A stretch of 64,000 nucleotides of DNA, taken from the NCBI RefSeq assembly GCF_963675165.1, contig NC_087388.1:5523047-5587046 (forward strand). Direction: 5' to 3'. This document shows, piece by piece, positions 59,400-64,000 of the stretch; the first letter of the stretch is position 1, and every line of letters starts with the position of its first letter. The DNA is from Halichondria panicea (Eukaryota; Porifera; Demospongiae; Suberitida; Halichondriidae). The position numbers were made by a program, and so were the translations under genes. The notes under the pieces were generated by a model that saw only the letters and a list, made by a program, of their open reading frames with translations, was not told where the DNA came from and made no database searches.

Positions 59400-60532
59400 C
59401 AGTAGATTCTCGCTATTCCGGCTACCGTAATTGATGCAATTACAGCGCCAGAAAAAATTAATTCCACTTCTGAGTGGCGCATCTTTAGAGCACAAAAAAT
59501 TGCAAACTGGCGCCTAAATTATGGTGGCACTTATGTTTAACAGCTAGTATAAAATTTGTAGAGAAAATGGGCGTGGTCTGGCTCAGTTTCGCTTGCTAGC
59601 TGCACTGTTGAGAGCTGAGTGACTTGTGAACAACGTTCATTGACTGTAGGCTTAATTGCGCTTTATTTACATGTTTTATGTTACTGTAATGAATATGTTT
59701 TTACTGTGTATGATTACCTACAAGCATGCAACTATAGCATAGATGAAGTTCACAAATAGACTTAAATTAGTCTATAGATCCAGGAGAGCTCAAAGTTTAG
59801 ATACTGAATTATTTTGCTTGTCTGTACTAGCTGTGCTATAGCTAGTTAACAGTATCAAGATCCGAAAGAGAAGGGGGTGCTTAGCTATAGATACACTTTT
59901 TCACGCTTCATGTACTAAACTCTAGCTGGATAGGGGTGCTCAAACTCCCAAAGGCACCTCCACTAGCTATGGGTTAGACAACTGTTTAGAAGTGAAGGAA
60001 GTCAAAGATGCAGGATGATTGTCTTGATGTCTCAAACAAGCCTTTTTATAAGCGCCAGAAAAAAATAATTCCAACAACGGTTGGCGCTTTTTTAGGACCT
60101 AAAAAATTATGCTGATGCTGACGTGGCGCTTAAATTATGGTGGCGCTGTAATTACATCAATTACGGTATCTGAAGTACGGCCACCTCGATATACCGCGGC
60201 CATTAATGATTTGGTTTGGCACGGATTGCTAGCTAGATATTTACTGCACAAACTCACCCTAAAATGCAGCCACTTGCTATTCCGTATACTGGCTGCCCCA
60301 ACTAGGTTTTTGATGTAGGTATATTACGGCCGAATAAAACATTTTGGGTATGGTTTAGCGGATAAAATTGGTATAGAAAACACCATTATCCTTCATTATC
60401 CTCGAGACATAACCGTTATTAGATTCGAGGTAAGGTCGCTTTTAATCTGCGGCTATTTTCTGAAATACAGCCACCTCGCTATTCCCCAAGCTGCACTGTT
60501 CCAAGGCTGACTGGATTAACGAGAGCATACTG
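59400..60532. mobile_element. pogo-like element with a nested TACCGTA element
   Basis: The outer ends CAGTAGATTCTCGCTATTCC and GGATTAACGAGAGCATACTG are imperfect inverted repeats flanked by TA on both sides, as in Tc1/mariner-pogo elements. The inner element, 59,423-60,168, begins TACCGTAATTGATGCAATTA and ends TAATTACATCAATTACGGTA; its subterminal parts carry AGCGCCAGAAAAA and TGGCGCT. It also carries a copy (59,653-59,903) of sequence found at 54,442-54,710. No transposase frame is visible. Confidence 0.75.
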
Positions 60533-60534
60533 TA

Positions 60535-61379
60535 CGTCATGTAAACTCACCAAATGTGATCTTATTTTTGGAAAGCCATTAGTACTCGAAATTTGCACAT
60601 AATTACACCAAATACAACAATAGTCTCAACCGATGTGCTCCAAATTACGTAGATCGATTTTGAAAGCCGTTAACTTTGGCTTGTTCTTCATCGTACGAGT
60701 TCTGTAACAGCTGCTTAATGGGCGCTTACAATGAATTACCATAATAGGCTATATATAATAATAGATCATAGATATCATACAATATGACTGGGTAGATCTA
60801 GCTAAAGCTCATAGATCTAGATGAAGAGAGTCTATATAGACGTAATGCTTATTTATTTCTAGCCTAGCTAATGTGCTGTGGTACTGTGGCTAACTGTATC
60901 CTTGCATCCTGATATAGTGATCGGTTGGTTATACGTTCCTTATACCATAACCTACAAACTTGATTCAAGCCAGTTAGCATAGTATGACGCTCATTATTCA
61001 AAATAATGTTAAAAATATTGACAGGTCACACTCCACAGAATCTACGTCTCGGCTCCACCTATAGCTATGATTTGACCAAGGCGGGCTCACCAATAATTAT
61101 AGTAAGTTAATGTGCTTCCAATAAAGGTATAGTCTTTAGGAAGGTCAAAATCAACAACATGACAACAGTGCAAATGATCTCAATGGAAAGGTGGACCTCG
61201 AGTGCAGTGCATGTGCTGTACAATGTATACTATCATAAATGGATGTAAGTGACTACACAAACCAATACTCACAACACATACCAACCACACATGCAGGCAC
61301 ACTCTGCATGGCCGGTCTTCACCACCTCTATACTGTGTAAGCTGGTATAGATACTCTTGTTCACACAAAACACCGATTT
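60535..61379. other. intergenic region
   Basis: AT-rich sequence. No recognisable exon, RNA gene or complete repeat was seen. Confidence 0.4.
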
Positions 61380-61902
61380 AATTCCCAGATAGCTAGGCTA
61401 TACTGGTTGGAGGCACTTAATTTTTCCGATAACCATTCTGCGAGTGTTGGTGACTCATAACAGGGTTGGCAATGTAGCAAATGGACTCGTATCTCTTGTC
61501 TATGAGGTCGTTCATCTGGAACCGGGGCATCCCCCCACTCGGACGATTCATCAGGATACGTGGGAGACCAAATATCTGTAAGGGGAGAGTAAACCATAGT
61601 TAAATTCGATTGATCGGACAGCAGTATATATAAGACATGTGTACAGAAGTAGACGTGACCAAGACGGATATTGAAATCATAAGCAACTCAAACAGACCCA
61701 ATGGTTCTGCCACAACAATCAATAAACATGCATGTGTACTCAAACAGATAAGTTTATCAAACATTGCTACATTTCAGTTCCCTAACATAAGGGGACGACT
61801 GGCGCAACATCAGTACAACAGTGATAACGTGCACGAGACCATCGACTATAAAACCATTCCTCTTGTTCCTGTTCATTGACTGCACTAGACCTCAACCCAG
61901 CC
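61380..61902. repeat. upstream duplication, second copy, with probable promoter of the next gene
   Basis: It matches 57,240-57,855 including AACATAAGGGGACGACTGGC and CACGAGACCATCGACTATAA directly before the ATG. The shared minus-strand frame around RYESI is weakly conserved, but a stop in the first copy argues against a gene there. Confidence 0.55.
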
Positions 61903-63965
61903 ATGGAAAAGAATCCAGTGTATGAGCTTCCGGACCGACTTCGTATGACTGAAATGTCTGGAGGCAAAGACAGCACAGCTCTAGGACACGCAAGGCCCAA
62001 GAAACCTACAAGAGGGAAAATATCCGGTCGAACATGTGCACTAGCCTTTGCTGCTCTTGTTGTGATGGCTCTCACTCTGGTGATAGTGATCGCCATTATT
62101 GTGTTCAGACCCACGACAACTGAGTCCAGGACTGAGACCAGCGCCTCTAGTGATCAGGTGGAACTACTCAAACAAGAGATGAAGAATTTAAGGGAGCTTG
62201 TCAGCGAACAAGCTACTAAACATGCTTCCAACATTTCATCATTGAAAGAGCTTCACGGCAATGCAATAGAAGAAATCCAACAGCTATTTAGTGGCTCAAA
62301 TCTAAGAAACAACGAGATTATTCAAGAGCTACAAAATCAACTGGACAACTCGAATCAAACGATTCAGCAGCAAATAAGTAGCTCAAATCTAAGAAACAAC
62401 GAGATTATTCAAGAGCTACAAAATCAACTGGACAACTCGAATCAAACTATTCAGCAACAGATAAGGAGCTCAAATCTAAGAAACAACGAGATTATTCAAG
62501 AGCTACAAAATCAACTGGACAACTCGAATCAAACTATTCAGCAGCAAATAAGTAGCTCAAATCTAAGAAACAACAAGATTATTCAAGAGCTACAAAATCA
62601 ACTGGACAACTCGAATCAAACTATTCAGCAACAGATAAGGAGCTCAAATCGAAACAACGAGATTATTCAAGAGCTACAAAATCAACTGGACAACTCGAAT
62701 CAAACTATTCAGCAGCAAATAAGTAGCTCAAATCTAAGAAACAACGAGATTATTCAAGAGCTACAAAATCAACTGGACAACTTGAATCAAACTATTCAGC
62801 AGCAAATAAGTGGCTCAAATCTAAGAAACAACGAGATTATTCAAGAGCTACAAAATCAACTGGACAACTCGAATCAAACGATTCAGCAGCAAATAGTTCA
62901 GCTAACTGTAAACATTGATGCTAAAATCGACAACACTACCCAGATGCACAATCAGAGGTACCTCGACTGCAAACAGACTGCTTTCTCTCTGAATGAGCAG
63001 ACACAGAGAAATGTCAGCCAACAGATCGAGCTACAGGCCACCAAGTGTTCAGAGGGAATCAATGCACTACAGCTGCAAGCAAACAACTCAAACACAGCAA
63101 TTCAAATAGTGCAAATGAACATTCAAACTTTGGGATTAAATCTCACGGAAACAAGCACAAATGTTGAAACTCTTGAATACAATTTTAGGGAGCTAAACGC
63201 AACAGTTATTGAACAATGTAGGTAACACTATCAATAAATTCTTTATTATAATAACGTTCTTCCTCCATAGTGGCATTAAGTTGTGAAGTGCAATCCCCAC
63301 CTACTAATGGAGGTGTCAATGTACAGGCTGGTCCAAACTCACTAACTTATGGACTGGGCTCAGTGGCTACCTACTCATGTGACCCAGGCTATGCTCTAGT
63401 GGGACAGAGGACCAGGACTTGTCAGGACAATAACGGAGGGACAGTCACCATGGGAACATGGAGTGGTGCACTACCACTTTGTCAAGGTACTACCGTATAG
63501 CGTGAAATTTTGAGGCACTTATATTTCGTGGATTGGCCTCTAAAAGCATTTTCGTTGCACAATGTTCGTGGAATGACTTACCAGAAGCCACGCCTTTAAA
63601 TCTTTGCACATTATAGCAGGTAATTCTGATTAAAGAACAATTTTCGTGGACTTAATTTTCGTGTAGGATTGCTACTCACGAAATCCGCGAAAATTAAGCC
63701 CCTCGAAAATTTCGCACTATACGGTATATACTACATAATGATTGCAAATACTTAGCATAACTCCAAACAGCTCTACACTGTCTGGAGCTTGCAACACCTA
63801 ATAATGGAAATGTGGTACTCAGTAACCCATCTCTACTAGTGGGTACCATGGCTACCTACACCTGTAACCAAGGCTACGTCCTAGCTGGTGATACAACAAG
63901 GACTTGTAATGAGAGAAGTGACAGAACTATTGGAAGTTGGAACGGAATCATGCCCAGATGTGAAG
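61903..63965 (+). CDS. type II membrane protein with 29-residue coiled-coil repeats and Sushi/CCP domains (5' part)
   Basis: Exon 1 is 61903-63217, exon 2 63271-63486, exon 3 63771-63965; the gene continues beyond the window. ATG at 61903 starts MEKNPVYELPDRLRM, a cytoplasmic segment with an NPVY motif. There is no signal peptide; one hydrophobic helix at about residues 46-68 (LVVMALTLVIVIAIIVF) makes it a type II protein with its C-terminus outside. Seven near-identical repeats of 29 residues (NNEIIQELQNQLDNSNQTI core; the fifth unit lacks one or two residues) span about 62,290-62,900 and should form a coiled-coil stalk with many N-glycosylation sites (NQT). A second helical region follows. 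Exons 2 and 3 each encode one Sushi/CCP domain with four cysteines and the closing Trp (TMGTWSGALPLC, IGSWNGIMPRC); both are phase 1-1. The exon 1 donor GTAGGT was chosen because it keeps the Sushi frame. Possible role: surface recognition or adhesion; no ligand is evident. Confidence 0.85.
62295..62900 (+). repeat. coding tandem repeat, 87-bp unit, seven copies
   Basis: The word AACGAGATTATTCAAGAGCT recurs at 62,311, 62,398, 62,485, 62,572 (one base changed), 62,656, 62,743 and 62,830. The spacing is 87 bases, except 84 before the fifth unit. Identity between units is very high at silent sites too, which points to recent expansion or homogenisation. Confidence 0.9.
63491..63726. mobile_element. 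MITE in the intron between the two Sushi exons
   Basis: The left end TACCGTATAGCGTGAAATTT and the right end AAATTTCGCACTATACGGTA are inverted repeats. The interior repeats TTCGTGG and GCGAAAATTAAG words. Related to the elements at 18,259 and 39,181. Confidence 0.85.
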
Positions 63966-64000
63966 GTAAGAAAAACAACAGTAGGGGAGTGTCTAAACAG

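Noticed and set aside
61361-61597. Minus-strand frame in the duplicated upstream region
   Set aside because: The duplicate at 57,400-57,560 has stops in the corresponding frames, so conservation is explained by recent DNA duplication rather than coding constraint.

Overview
The window looks like nuclear DNA of an early-branching animal, most likely a sponge. Genes are split into many small exons with GT-AG introns, intergenic DNA is AT-rich, short palindromic mobile elements are very frequent, and the main gene family is a local expansion of receptor tyrosine kinases (RTKs). Organism identity is inferred from gene content, not proven. No rRNA, tRNA, CRISPR array or prokaryotic operon was seen.

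Positions 1-53,400 hold a cluster of one RTK family. Complete copies have 24 coding exons with the same exon phases throughout. The predicted product is about 1,570-1,625 residues: signal peptide, Sema-like N-terminal domain, PSI1, IPT1, PSI2, IPT2, PSI3, four more IPT/TIG domains, one transmembrane helix, a juxtamembrane segment, a MET/RON-like tyrosine kinase and a short tail. That ectodomain order is the plexin order, but the intracellular part is a kinase. Copies in order: A (+, only the 3' end, 1-911); a relict (1440-2421); B (+, 3387-10958, intact); a second relict (11440-12620); C (+, 12949-21694, intact); D (+, 22102-22412, broken first exon); E (-, 38009-23761, apparently intact, with a 4.3-kb intron full of mobile elements); F (+, 39455-42740, kinase-half pseudogene with frameshifts); G (+, 44714-53411, intact frame, short tail). 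E and G diverge head to head around F and share an upstream sequence block. The copies differ most at the C-terminal tail, where at least three tail types occur.

Positions 53,412-64,000 hold different genes: a frameshifted cysteine-rich repeat gene (54730-55227), a broken gene (57796-58918) with a fibrinogen-like C-terminal domain, and an intact 5' part of a type II membrane protein (61903 to beyond the window end) with seven 29-residue coiled-coil repeats followed by Sushi/CCP domains. The last two share their upstream DNA and N-terminal coding sequence but carry different extracellular domains.

Mobile elements include several MITE families beginning TACCGTA and ending TACGGTA, hAT-like CAG...CTG elements, a pogo-like element with TA target duplications, 45-60 bp palindromes (CTAGCCTCGA...TCGAGGCTAG), and a 2-kb foldback element whose inverted arms are a minisatellite. 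Several occupied/empty site pairs and nested insertions can be read directly from the paralogous copies.
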